In this document: in pieces, positions 8,081-13,487 of the stretch
Position numbering within the stretch: position 1 is the first letter of the stretch
Layout: each line of letters opens with the position of its first letter
The notes under the pieces: model-generated
The model's database searches: none
The model's input: the letters and a program-made list of their open reading frames with translations, nothing else
What the model was told of the DNA's origin: nothing
Assembly (NCBI GenBank): GCA_030673345.1
Contig: DAOVJH010000008.1
Span: 1 to 13,819, forward strand
DNA: 13,819 bases
Source of the DNA: Pseudomonadota bacterium
GTDB taxonomy: Bacteria > Pseudomonadota > Gammaproteobacteria > SZUA-229
Direction of reading: 5' to 3'
Position numbers and translations under genes: made by a program

Positions 8081-8797
8081 ATGCCTGATAGTGTTGGTGA
8101 AAATCCACTCTCTGAAAATTTAACCAGGGTTCAGCAAAAGGTTCAGCGATGTGCTGAAAATGCGGGGCGGAATGCCGACGAGATCTGCCTGATCGCTGTT
8201 TCAAAAACCCGTTCACTCGATGAAGTTAGATCGCTTGTCTCGCTAGGACAAAGTTCTTTTGGTGAAAACACCATTCAGGATGCGATGACCAAGATTCCGC
8301 ATCTAAACGATAAAGCACTGGAATGGCATTTCATCGGCCATCTGCAGTCAAAAAAAGCCGGCAAACTGCCCGGTTATTTCCAGTGGATACACTCAGTCGA
8401 TAGCATCAAGCTCGCACAAAAATTGTCGAACGCGATGCAGAACAATTCAAAAAGCGCCCGGCTTAATTGTTTGATACAGGTAAACGTAAGCGGGGAGGAC
8501 AGTAAATCCGGCCTGAAACCTGCTGAGGTAAAACCTTTCTTACAGGAAGTATTAGATCAGCAGTTCCCTTGCCTGGTATGGCGAGGTCTGATGACTATCG
8601 GTGTTCGTGGTGATGAGCAACAGACACGTCGAGCCTTTGCTCAGTTGAGGGAGCTGCAGCAATCCTGTCGAGAAGAATTTTCTCTAGCTGATTTTGACCA
8701 GTTATCTATGGGGATGAGTGGGGATTATTGTCTGGCTATCGAAGAGGGGGCAACGATGGTCAGGGTTGGTACGTCGATTTTTGGGCAGAGAAATTAG
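8081..8797 (+). CDS. yggS: YggS/PLPBP family pyridoxal phosphate homeostasis protein
   Basis: A 238-residue member of the YggS (PROSC/PLPBP) family, cytoplasmic PLP-binding proteins without known catalysis that buffer vitamin B6 and influence amino-acid and keto-acid pools. The Schiff-base lysine is K42 in LIAVSKTRSLDEVR. Other family blocks are SFGENTIQDA, WHFIGHLQSKKA, IHSVDSIKLAQKL, LIQVNVSGEDSKSGL, WRGLMTIG and the C-terminal LSMGMSGDYCLAIEEGATMVRVGTSIFG, which binds the phosphate. The ATG lies 4 bp after the alaA stop, suggesting translational coupling, and the pairing with a PLP enzyme fits its role. It is convergent with the minus-strand block. I see no plus-strand terminator with a T tract directly after it. 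Confidence 0.95.
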   Translation: MPDSVGENPLSENLTRVQQKVQRCAENAGRNADEICLIAVSKTRSLDEVRSLVSLGQSSFGENTIQDAMTKIPHLNDKALEWHFIGHLQSKKAGKLPGYFQWIHSVDSIKLAQKLSNAMQNNSKSARLNCLIQVNVSGEDSKSGLKPAEVKPFLQEVLDQQFPCLVWRGLMTIGVRGDEQQTRRAFAQLRELQQSCREEFSLADFDQLSMGMSGDYCLAIEEGATMVRVGTSIFGQRN

Positions 8798-8850
8798 TGT
8801 TATCTGAATTCCTGAAACATTTATAGATATACGCTTATTTATAAGTGACC

Positions 8851-8889
8851 CAAAAAAAGGCGGGCACGTAAACCGAAGTCTACGTGCCC
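8851..8889 (-). terminator. intrinsic terminator of the coiled-coil gene at 9030-9563
   Basis: GGGCACGTA (8862-8870) pairs with TACGTGCCC (8881-8889), a perfect 9-bp stem with a 10-nt loop. On the minus strand the stem is followed by CGCC and seven T residues (A run at 8852-8858). It lies about 140 bp beyond the stop at 9030, implying a long 3' untranslated region. There is no T tract on the plus strand, so it would not be a canonical terminator for yggS. Confidence 0.8.
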
Positions 8890-9029
8890 TAGCAGCGCAT
8901 GATTGCCGCTAATTCGTTGCGATGTCTGTTCGGTGAATCGTGTACAGACAGCATGATTTAGCAATCACACTACGTTCAGATTGTTTGATTACGATTGATG
9001 CAACGTAATCACTTTTCATTAATAAAAAT
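8890..9029 (-). other. hairpin-rich 3' untranslated region
   Basis: No gene is seen here. Read on the minus strand it is the segment between the stop at 9030 and the terminator. It contains GATTACG/CGTAATC (8987-8993 with 9004-9010, 7 bp, 10-nt loop), TGTCTGT/ACAGACA (8923-8929 with 8944-8950, 7 bp, 14-nt loop), and complementary TGATTGC (near 8900) and GCAATCA (near 8961). The octamer GCATGATT occurs twice (near 8897 and 8951). It is a possible 3'-derived small RNA or stability element. Confidence 0.4.
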
Positions 9030-9563
9030 TTAAGATGGTTTAGCCTGTTCAGACGGAGTGCTTGTCTGGTGCATTTTCAGCAGCACCGCTTTACGCTTCT
9101 CTTCTGCTGCCTGGCGACTTTCATTCATCATCTTTTTAATCAGTGTGCGGCGCTCATTCATTAACTTGATGTACTCTTCGCGCCGTGTCTGTGCGTCTTC
9201 CGGTAAACCATATCTGCGAGCTTGATGGTCGTTGGCAGCCTGCTGCCTTCTTTCTTGCATATGGCGTTTGTAAGCTTCAAGCTGCGCTTCATGCATCTGC
9301 CGGCGACGTGTTTCCATCTGCTTAAATGTATCGATGTCGCCTGAAGTTTTGTGTTGAGAGTGGGCTGTCGCTTTTGTCTGTGTACTTACAGTTGAAGAAA
9401 AGCCGCCATCAACATGACCAGCAGTGTCAGCATCACTGACAGTATTACCAGCCCCGTTATTTTTATGTTCATTTTTAACAGATTCCTCAGCCAATAATGG
9501 TTGCGATAAAGCTAGTGTAAATAGCAGTATTATCAGCTGTGTATTTTTTTTTATTGTTGTCAT
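9030..9563 (-). CDS. secreted Arg/Gln-rich coiled-coil protein, unknown function
   Basis: I do not recognise a named family. The 177-residue protein starts with a typical signal peptide (KK at 5-6, hydrophobic 9-20, likely cut after A25 in PLLA-EE), so it should act in the periplasm or beyond. Residues 26-75 are a Gly/Thr/Ser/His-rich linker predicted to be disordered. Residues 78-165 are charged and helical (METRRRQMHEAQLEAYKRHM, then MNERRTLIKKMMNE), with one break at RYGLPED (117-123). The spacing of Arg, Gln, Glu and Met resembles the coiled coil of the protein at 9802-10653 (RRQAYEKEMQDRRTQYE), suggesting a shared type. It has its own promoter with the same TTCTAA-TATAAT box as the sulfur globule-type gene at 11481. 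An AAGGA abuts the ATG with no spacer, which is unusual. A role in sulfur globule assembly is inferred only from context. Confidence 0.8.
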   Translation of the reverse strand: MTTIKKNTQLIILLFTLALSQPLLAEESVKNEHKNNGAGNTVSDADTAGHVDGGFSSTVSTQTKATAHSQHKTSGDIDTFKQMETRRRQMHEAQLEAYKRHMQERRQQAANDHQARRYGLPEDAQTRREEYIKLMNERRTLIKKMMNESRQAAEEKRKAVLLKMHQTSTPSEQAKPS

Positions 9564-9582
9564 TCCTTAACTTTATTTTTTG

Positions 9583-9637
9583 GTACTTCTGTAATGTATT
9601 ATTTCGTCATCTGAAAAATTAGATGCGTTAGAAGTAC
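9583..9637 (-). promoter_or_regulatory. hairpin in the 5' leader of the coiled-coil gene
   Basis: GTACTTCT (9583-9590) pairs perfectly with AGAAGTAC (9630-9637), and inside it CATCT (9608-9612) pairs with AGATG (9621-9625). It occupies most of the roughly 87-nt leader between the promoter at 9657-9685 and the ATG at 9563, leaving the A/G-rich ribosome-binding region unpaired. It may affect mRNA stability or translation; it matches no riboswitch that I know. Confidence 0.4.
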
Positions 9638-9656
9638 ATTAAAATATAGTGAAGTA

Positions 9657-9685
9657 ATTATATTAGAAAATAATTATATAGTCAA
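9657..9685 (-). promoter_or_regulatory. sigma-70-type promoter for the gene at 9030-9563
   Basis: On the minus strand: TTGACT (9685-9680), 17-bp spacer, TATAAT (9662-9657), preceded directly by TTCTAA. This is a near-consensus promoter, with transcription expected from about 9650. The TTCTAATATAAT block is identical to that of the promoter at 12269-12298. Confidence 0.75.
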
Positions 9686-9694
9686 ACTCGTTTG

Positions 9695-9717
9695 TGCTGA
9701 CAGGTCTTAAGTCAGCA
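9695..9717. promoter_or_regulatory. palindrome upstream of the -35, possible operator
   Basis: TGCTGAC-N9-GTCAGCA, a perfect 7-bp inverted repeat whose inner edge is 9 bp upstream of the -35 box, centred near -56 relative to the expected transcription start. A second palindrome, TCGCTGA-TCG-TCAGCGA, lies at 9735-9751 and shares the core GCTGA. Such spacing suits an activator site, but a simple hairpin is also possible. Confidence 0.35.
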
Positions 9718-9753
9718 TTCTATTTAATCGTGAATCGCTGATCGTCAGCGAAT

Positions 9754-9782
9754 AAAAAAGGGCGCTTTAAGCGCCCTTTTTT
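9754..9782 (-). terminator. bidirectional intrinsic terminator of the gene at 9802-10653
   Basis: GGGCGCT (9760-9766), loop TTA, AGCGCCC (9770-9776), flanked by AAAAAA and TTTTTT, so it can work on both strands. It lies 20 bp after the minus-strand stop codon at 9802. Confidence 0.92.
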
Positions 9783-9801
9783 ATTCTGCAGGAAGATAGC
9801 A

Positions 9802-10653
9802 TCACATGCTATGCATAGGTACCGGTGCAGCAGGTTTTTTAGACTGCTGCATGAGCTGGTGAATCTCTTCATGCAGTTTAGATATTTTATTATGAATATC
9901 CTGAATCTTCTGGTTGGTTTCTACGCGATCCTGCTGTGCACGCTGAAATACAGCTTTCTGTGCTTCGGCAATATTTTTACGTTTTTCCTGGCGAGCTTGC
10001 ATTGCTGCTTCATATTGTGTGCGTCGGTCTTGCATCTCTTTTTCATAGGCCTGGCGGCGCTGCTGCAACATTTCCATGCGTTGCTTTGCCATGACCTTCG
10101 CCTGATCACGATTGTATGCGTTATATTGATATGGCGCTGCATAAGGTTGTTGTGGGCGAGCATTGTTGTTAACCGGCCGTGCCTGGGCAGCGACGACCGC
10201 TACAACTTCTTCTTTTACAACTGCAGGTGGAGCTGATTTTGCTTCGGTAACACTGTTTTGCTCAGTTGCTTCAATCTGAGCGACGGCTCCTGCTTTTTCT
10301 GTCGTCGTTTCTACATTTAAAGCAGGCCGATCTTGTGTGGCGTTACTGTCATTACCCGCAGTTTCAGCGACAACTTCAGAAGCAGTTTCAGGAATAGCTT
10401 CAGCAGTAACTTCAGTATTAACTTTAGAAACGGCATTGTCCTGTGCTTCTGTTTGAGCCATAAGGTCGCTGTATTCTTCTTCATAGAATGTGGCGATAAT
10501 AACAATGGCTGATACCAGCAGTAATACCAGCGGTATTACGATATTGCTTTTTGCAGATGTCGTATCGTCTTTATTCTGCTTGTCTTTTTTCATGTAAGGT
10601 GCAGTATCGGTTGTTTCTGCAGTTTTTTCAGTTTTGTTTTCTGTATCACTCAT
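9802..10653 (-). CDS. membrane-anchored coiled-coil protein, unknown function
   Basis: A 283-residue protein of no family I can name. A polar Lys-rich N terminus (1-37) precedes one membrane span at about 38-56 (NIVIPLVLLLVSAIVIIATF), followed by EEEYSD. The positive-inside rule puts the N terminus in the cytoplasm and the rest in the periplasm. Residues 60-160 are a Glu/Thr/Ala/Val-rich disordered linker. Residues 162-181 are rich in Asn, Gln, Tyr and Pro (ending QPYAAPYQYNAYN), like the tails of the sulfur globule-type proteins. Residues 182-271 form a strongly charged coiled coil (RRQAYEKEMQDRRTQYEAAM, NKISKLHEEIHQLMQQ), then a Pro tail. The layout matches the protein at 12595-13386. It lies 139 bp after a sulfur globule-type gene behind a terminator, and its own upstream region shows only a weak promoter candidate (TTGATA near 10705). 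A scaffold or anchor role at sulfur globules is inference. Confidence 0.82.
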   Translation of the reverse strand: MSDTENKTEKTAETTDTAPYMKKDKQNKDDTTSAKSNIVIPLVLLLVSAIVIIATFYEEEYSDLMAQTEAQDNAVSKVNTEVTAEAIPETASEVVAETAGNDSNATQDRPALNVETTTEKAGAVAQIEATEQNSVTEAKSAPPAVVKEEVVAVVAAQARPVNNNARPQQPYAAPYQYNAYNRDQAKVMAKQRMEMLQQRRQAYEKEMQDRRTQYEAAMQARQEKRKNIAEAQKAVFQRAQQDRVETNQKIQDIHNKISKLHEEIHQLMQQSKKPAAPVPMHSM

Positions 10654-10736
10654 GGTGTTTTTCCAGTTTGTTCTATTGTGTATAAGTTTTGATCAAGGCT
10701 CTTTATCAACCATGTATACGGCGGTGATGGTTCCAT

Positions 10737-10769
10737 AAAAAAGGCTGAATACCTTAGGGATTCAGCCTT
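10737..10769 (-). terminator. intrinsic terminator after the sulfur globule-type gene at 10793
   Basis: AAGGCTGAAT (10741-10750) pairs with ATTCAGCCTT (10760-10769), a perfect 10-bp stem with a 9-nt loop; on the minus strand a T tract (A run at 10737-10742) follows. It lies 24 bp after the stop codon and 84 bp before the next start, so any read-through would feed the coiled-coil gene. Confidence 0.9.
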
Positions 10770-10792
10770 TTGAAGTCAATACTAAATATTGG

Positions 10793-11170
10793 CTATTGGG
10801 CAGCCGTTTCAGCCGTTGGAATTGCCTGTACTGGTACCTGGCCATGATTTTGCTGGTAGCCGTAGGGTGCATAGCCATTATTGTAAGCATTGTAATTATA
10901 GCCATTGTAGTTGTTATAACCGTTCCAGTAGTTATTACCGTTAGCACGACCTTTTCCTTTTACTTTAAATTTCATTTCCATGTTCATATCCATGTCCATG
11001 TCACCCATCATGTCATTCATTACATCACCAAAAACGTTGTTATCCCAATTACTATTGTTATAACCGTTATTATTGTAATCATTGTCGTTGTCAAAAGGAC
11101 CCCACCAAGCATTTGCACTGGTTGAGGCAACAGCTACAACAATCGCAGCAATTATCATAATTGTTCTCAT
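10793..11170 (-). CDS. sulfur globule family protein, divergent member
   Basis: A 125-residue secreted protein. The signal peptide is about 1-21 (cut after ANA, leaving WWGPFDNDND). The mature part is rich in Asn, Tyr and Gly with few other residues, typical of the small structural proteins that coat periplasmic sulfur globules in Chromatiaceae and relatives. The centre alternates charged and hydrophobic residues (GDMDMDMNMEMKFKVKGKG, about 56-74), passing from acidic to basic, which parallels the acidic-then-basic core of the other two sulfur globule-type proteins. The tail has YNAYNNGYAPYGYQQN and then a short Ala/Thr/Gln end. AGGAG lies 6 nt before the ATG. Codon use mixes AAT and AAC, less biased than the gene at 11481. 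The family assignment rests on composition and signal peptide, so it is good but not certain. Confidence 0.82.
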   Translation of the reverse strand: MRTIMIIAAIVVAVASTSANAWWGPFDNDNDYNNNGYNNSNWDNNVFGDVMNDMMGDMDMDMNMEMKFKVKGKGRANGNNYWNGYNNYNGYNYNAYNNGYAPYGYQQNHGQVPVQAIPTAETAAQ

Positions 11171-11241
11171 TTTAAACTCCTAAAGTTCGTTAGCAGTATG
11201 GTTCTTTATGCGCTTAAGATCCTTTCGAACCCTTACAATTA

Positions 11242-11270
11242 ATAATATTAGAATGTACAAATATTGACCA
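11242..11270 (-). promoter_or_regulatory. promoter for the sulfur globule-type gene at 10793
   Basis: On the minus strand: TGGTCA (11270-11265, 4 of 6 to consensus), 17-bp spacer, TATTAT (11247-11242, 5 of 6), preceded directly by TTCTAA as in the promoters at 9657 and 12269. The expected leader is about 65 nt. The weak -35 suggests dependence on an activator or lower strength. Confidence 0.55.
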
Positions 11271-11302
11271 TATGACAGAGGGGGTAGGTAACAATTACAT
11301 AG

Positions 11303-11413
11303 GGGCATAAGCGCACCGCCATCCCTGTCTTCTTGCGGAATACCGCCCATCTCTGGGCATAACCGCATCGCCATCCCTGGCTCCTTGCGGAATACCGCCC
11401 ATCCCTGGGCATA
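11303..11413 (-). repeat. 52-bp structured repeat, locus 2 (two full units)
   Basis: Two exact-length tandem units (11303-11354 and 11355-11406) plus the start of a third. On the minus strand each reads GGGCGGTATTCCGCAAG in its middle. Hairpin one is GCCCA-GGGA-TGGGC (11397-11410) or GCCCA-GAGA-TGGGC (11345-11358). Hairpin two joins CCGCA to TGCGG around an inner GCCA-GGGA-TGGC (11363-11390), with a weaker version at 11311-11338. Both loops are GNRA type. The array follows directly on the terminator of the gene at 11481 and shares its orientation. With the promoter at 11242-11270 it accounts for the 310-bp gap between the two sulfur globule-type genes. Confidence 0.88.
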
Positions 11414-11444
11414 AAAAAAGCCGTGTCATGTTTAATGACACGGC
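11413..11444 (-). terminator. intrinsic terminator of the sulfur globule-type gene at 11481
   Basis: GCCGTGTCAT (11420-11429), loop GTTTA, ATGACACGGC (11435-11444): a perfect 10-bp stem. On the minus strand it is followed by seven T residues (11419-11413). It lies 36 bp after the stop codon, and the 52-bp repeat starts at the end of the T tract. Confidence 0.92.
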
Positions 11445-11480
11445 CTTCTTGCAGCTTTAAGAAAAGCTTATAACGTCAGC

Positions 11481-12164
11481 TTACTTAGCTTCAGTTTTAG
11501 CGGCAGGCGCTGCTGCAGCAGGAGCTGCTTGAGGCGCTGGAGCATAACCGTTGTAACCGTTATAACCATTGTAGTAACCGTTAGAACCGTTGTAGTAACC
11601 GTTGTTGTCCCAGTTGCTGTTACCGTTACCGTTTCCACGACCTTTACCTTTACCAGATGCTTTCATGCCGAAAGAGAAAGAACCGTCGAACTCGCCGTCG
11701 CCGTCGAAGTCGCCAGAACCGTTTCCGTTTCCGTTGCTGTTATTGTTCCAGTTGTTATCACCATTGTAAGAACCGTTAGAACTGTTAGAACCGTTGCCAG
11801 CTTGTGGGGCAGGCGCAGCTTGTTGAGCTGGAGCATAGTAGCCAGCTGGAGCATATCCGTTATTGTAACCGTTGTTATAACCGTTAGAACCATTGTAGTA
11901 GTTATCACCGTAGTAAGAACCGTTACCGTTACCGCGACCTTTGCCTTTACCTGATGCTTTCATACCGAAAGAGAAAGAACCGTCAAATTCGCCGTCACCG
12001 TCGAAGTCGCCAGCACCGTTACCGTTGCTGTTGTTGTTCCAGTTGTTGTTACCGTTGTAATTAGAGTTGTTGTTATCGCCGAAGAAAGGCATATCCCAAT
12101 CAGCAGAAACAGCAGTAGAAGTAGCTAAGATAGTTGCAGCAGCAATTATGTGTAAAGTTTTCAT
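11481..12164 (-). CDS. sulfur globule family protein with internal duplication
   Basis: A 227-residue secreted protein: signal peptide about 1-21 (cut after AVSA, leaving DWDMPFFGDNNNSN), then two copies of a roughly 99-residue module rich in Asn, Gly, Tyr and Ser. Residues 52-82 and 151-181 are 31 identical residues (beginning GDFDGDGEFDGSFSFG and ending GKGKGRGNGNG). Each copy goes from an acidic Asp/Gly part through FSFGM to a Lys/Gly part and then a Tyr-Asn-Gly repeat tail ending in Ala/Pro. Composition, secretion and small size fit sulfur globule envelope proteins; most known ones are shorter and single-module. Codon use is strongly biased (almost only GGT, mostly AAC), suggesting high expression. 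It has a GAGGG ribosome-binding site 7 nt before the ATG, a near-consensus promoter and a strong terminator, so it is probably transcribed alone. It is nearly identical over its first module to the gene at 13488. Confidence 0.88.
   Translation of the reverse strand: MKTLHIIAAATILATSTAVSADWDMPFFGDNNNSNYNGNNNWNNNSNGNGAGDFDGDGEFDGSFSFGMKASGKGKGRGNGNGSYYGDNYYNGSNGYNNGYNNGYAPAGYYAPAQQAAPAPQAGNGSNSSNGSYNGDNNWNNNSNGNGNGSGDFDGDGEFDGSFSFGMKASGKGKGRGNGNGNSNWDNNGYYNGSNGYYNGYNGYNGYAPAPQAAPAAAAPAAKTEAK
11622..11714 (-). repeat. internal module core, copy 2
   Basis: Encodes residues 151-181, identical in amino acids to copy 1 at 11919-12011, 297 bp away. The nucleotide copies differ mostly at third codon positions (for example AACTCG against AATTCG read on the plus strand), so the duplication is not brand new or has been kept by selection. 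Confidence 0.9.
11919..12011 (-). repeat. internal module core, copy 1
   Basis: Encodes residues 52-82. It matches copy 2 (11622-11714) residue for residue, and matches the gene at 13488 except for a four-residue gap and one Lys to Arg change. Confidence 0.9.
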
Positions 12165-12268
12165 TTTTAAACCCTCATTTAAGTTTAATTAATACAGCTT
12201 GTTAAAAAAAGTTCATGCGCTCGATCCGTCAGAACTGTTCGTCTAGTTCATTAGAACCGCTGAGTGTT

Positions 12269-12298
12269 ATTATATTAGAATTATATAATATAAGTCAA
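12269..12298 (-). promoter_or_regulatory. sigma-70-type promoter for the sulfur globule-type gene at 11481
   Basis: On the minus strand: TTGACT (12298-12293), 18-bp spacer, TATAAT (12274-12269), preceded directly by TTCTAA. This gives a leader of about 97 nt. Just upstream of the -35 lies a small inverted repeat, TTAAC-N8-GTTAA (12301-12318). The rest of the 430-bp gap (12319-12475) is AT-rich, and I see no gene in it. Confidence 0.75.
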
Positions 12299-12478
12299 TG
12301 TTAACTTACCTTTGTTAAAGTGGATTCAAGGATTAGGTTTATTTTTTAATTATAAGTAAATCAGTTAGTTATTTATTATATTTAATGTGAAGTTTGTGGA
12401 ATGGTATTGCTAAGTGGGTACGGAAAAGTACTCGATATATCCTGTAATTTTGTCATTTTGTGTGTGAAATAACCCATA

Positions 12479-12513
12479 AAAAAGGGCCGGTACATACAGT
12501 ACCGGCCCTTTTT
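12479..12513 (-). terminator. bidirectional intrinsic terminator of the gene at 12595
   Basis: GGGCCGGTAC (12484-12493), loop ATACA, GTACCGGCCC (12499-12508), a perfect 10-bp GC-rich stem flanked by AAAAAA and TTTTT. It lies about 85 bp after the minus-strand stop codon. Confidence 0.93.
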
Positions 12514-12594
12514 ATGTTCAGGATTTTGTTTCTATAGCCTGGCTTTTAGTTGCTGAATCCGGCTAAAAAACTGAGATATAAATCAGATAAGCGG

Positions 12595-13386
12595 TTAGAT
12601 GCGGTTAAGTGCTTCTTCCCGTTTACTCTGATTTTTCTGAACATTTGCAGCGCGTAGTTCGAATAAGTCTTTATTGCGTATAACTAAAGCTTCGATCATT
12701 TGCTGCTGCTGTGCTAGCTGCTCACGCAGACGGGTGATCTGAGCATCCTGACCTGCTCTGTAACGATCTAGCTGCTGTGCTTCCAGTGCCTTGATACGAG
12801 CAAACATTTCAGATATGTGCTGCTTCTGTTCCGCTTTGTGAGCATCGATCCGTGCCTGGTTTTCTTTAACCAGTTGTTCGTGGCGTAACTTTGCAGGGCT
12901 TTCAGATGTAGTCATTTCGAACTGTGATGCAACAGCAGTTTCTTCCTGCTCAGCAACAACTGGCGCTGTCGCCGTTTCCTGAGCAACCAGAACTTCAGCT
13001 GCCGGCGTTTCTGTCATTTCAGCAACAGGTGCTTCTGTAATTTCAGCAATAGGTGCTGTTTCAGTTTTTGCCGTTTCGGTAACCACTGCTTCCTTGCTTT
13101 CTGTGTTTGCAACTGAAGTCGGTTCAGCTGGTGCAAGATCTGCTGTCGTTTCAGCAGCAGGTGTATCAGTACCAGCTGCTATGTTCATTTCAGCTACTTC
13201 GTTTTCAATCATTGCAAGATGTTCGTCGACATCGCTTAATTGTTTATTCAGCATAATCGCTGTCGTTACGATGATGCTTACCATGATGACGGCAACGATT
13301 GCGTATTTACCTAATGGAGCAAATACCGCTTTGTTGTCGCTTTCTGCTGGTACAGCTGTGTTCTCTGATTGTTTTTCTGTAGTCAT
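12595..13386 (-). CDS. membrane-anchored coiled-coil protein, unknown function
   Basis: A 263-residue protein of no family I can name. The ATG at 13386 is chosen because GGGGAG lies 6 nt upstream; an in-frame ATG at 13461 would add 25 residues but overlaps a terminator-like hairpin and has no ribosome-binding site. One membrane span at about 28-46 (KYAIVAVIMVSIIVTTAIML) is followed by a short helix (QLSDVDEHLAMIENEVAEM), then a long Ala/Glu/Thr/Pro linker (70-165) with loose repeats such as IAEITEAPVAEMTETPAAE, then a charged Gln-rich coiled coil (166-262: ARIKALEAQQLDRYRAGQDA, LREQLAQQQQMIEAL). The coiled coil should face the periplasm, the compartment of sulfur globules. The layout equals that of the protein at 9802-10653 despite little sequence identity outside composition, and both follow a sulfur globule-type gene. 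Function is inferred only from this context. Confidence 0.82.
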   Translation of the reverse strand: MTTEKQSENTAVPAESDNKAVFAPLGKYAIVAVIMVSIIVTTAIMLNKQLSDVDEHLAMIENEVAEMNIAAGTDTPAAETTADLAPAEPTSVANTESKEAVVTETAKTETAPIAEITEAPVAEMTETPAAEVLVAQETATAPVVAEQEETAVASQFEMTTSESPAKLRHEQLVKENQARIDAHKAEQKQHISEMFARIKALEAQQLDRYRAGQDAQITRLREQLAQQQQMIEALVIRNKDLFELRAANVQKNQSKREEALNRI

Positions 13387-13423
13387 GATGACTCCCCGGA
13401 TAAATTTATGGTGATGTTCGCTG

Positions 13424-13456
13424 AAAAGCCCAACCCCTGTAATACAGAAGTCGGGC
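13424..13456 (-). terminator. terminator-like hairpin before the coiled-coil gene
   Basis: On the minus strand GCCCGAC (13456-13450) pairs with GTTGGGC (13434-13428), including one G-U pair, with an inner CTGT-ATT-ACAG stem. It is followed by only four T residues. It lies between the sulfur globule-type gene (stop at 13488) and the coiled-coil start at 13386. The short T tract suggests a leaky terminator, allowing high expression of the first gene and low expression of the second. Confidence 0.6.
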
Positions 13457-13487
13457 CACACCTAACGAAAGTTATTTAAGCGTTGGC

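Noticed and set aside
11529..11954. Long plus-strand open frame (Val/Thr-rich product) across the 11481 gene, and a similar one at 10796-11125.
   Set aside because: They are antisense images of Asn/Gly repeat codons, have no ribosome-binding site or promoter, and the opposite strand has a signal peptide, promoter and terminator.
11600..12070. Regularly repeated sequence that could suggest a CRISPR array or minisatellite.
   Set aside because: The repeats stay in frame within a secreted protein gene and are codon-level repeats of Asn-Gly-Tyr; there are no uniform spacers.
13387..13461. N-terminal extension of 25 residues for the anchored coil protein.
   Set aside because: It would be translated through the terminator-like hairpin, lacks a ribosome-binding site, and a GGGGAG precedes the internal ATG at 13386.
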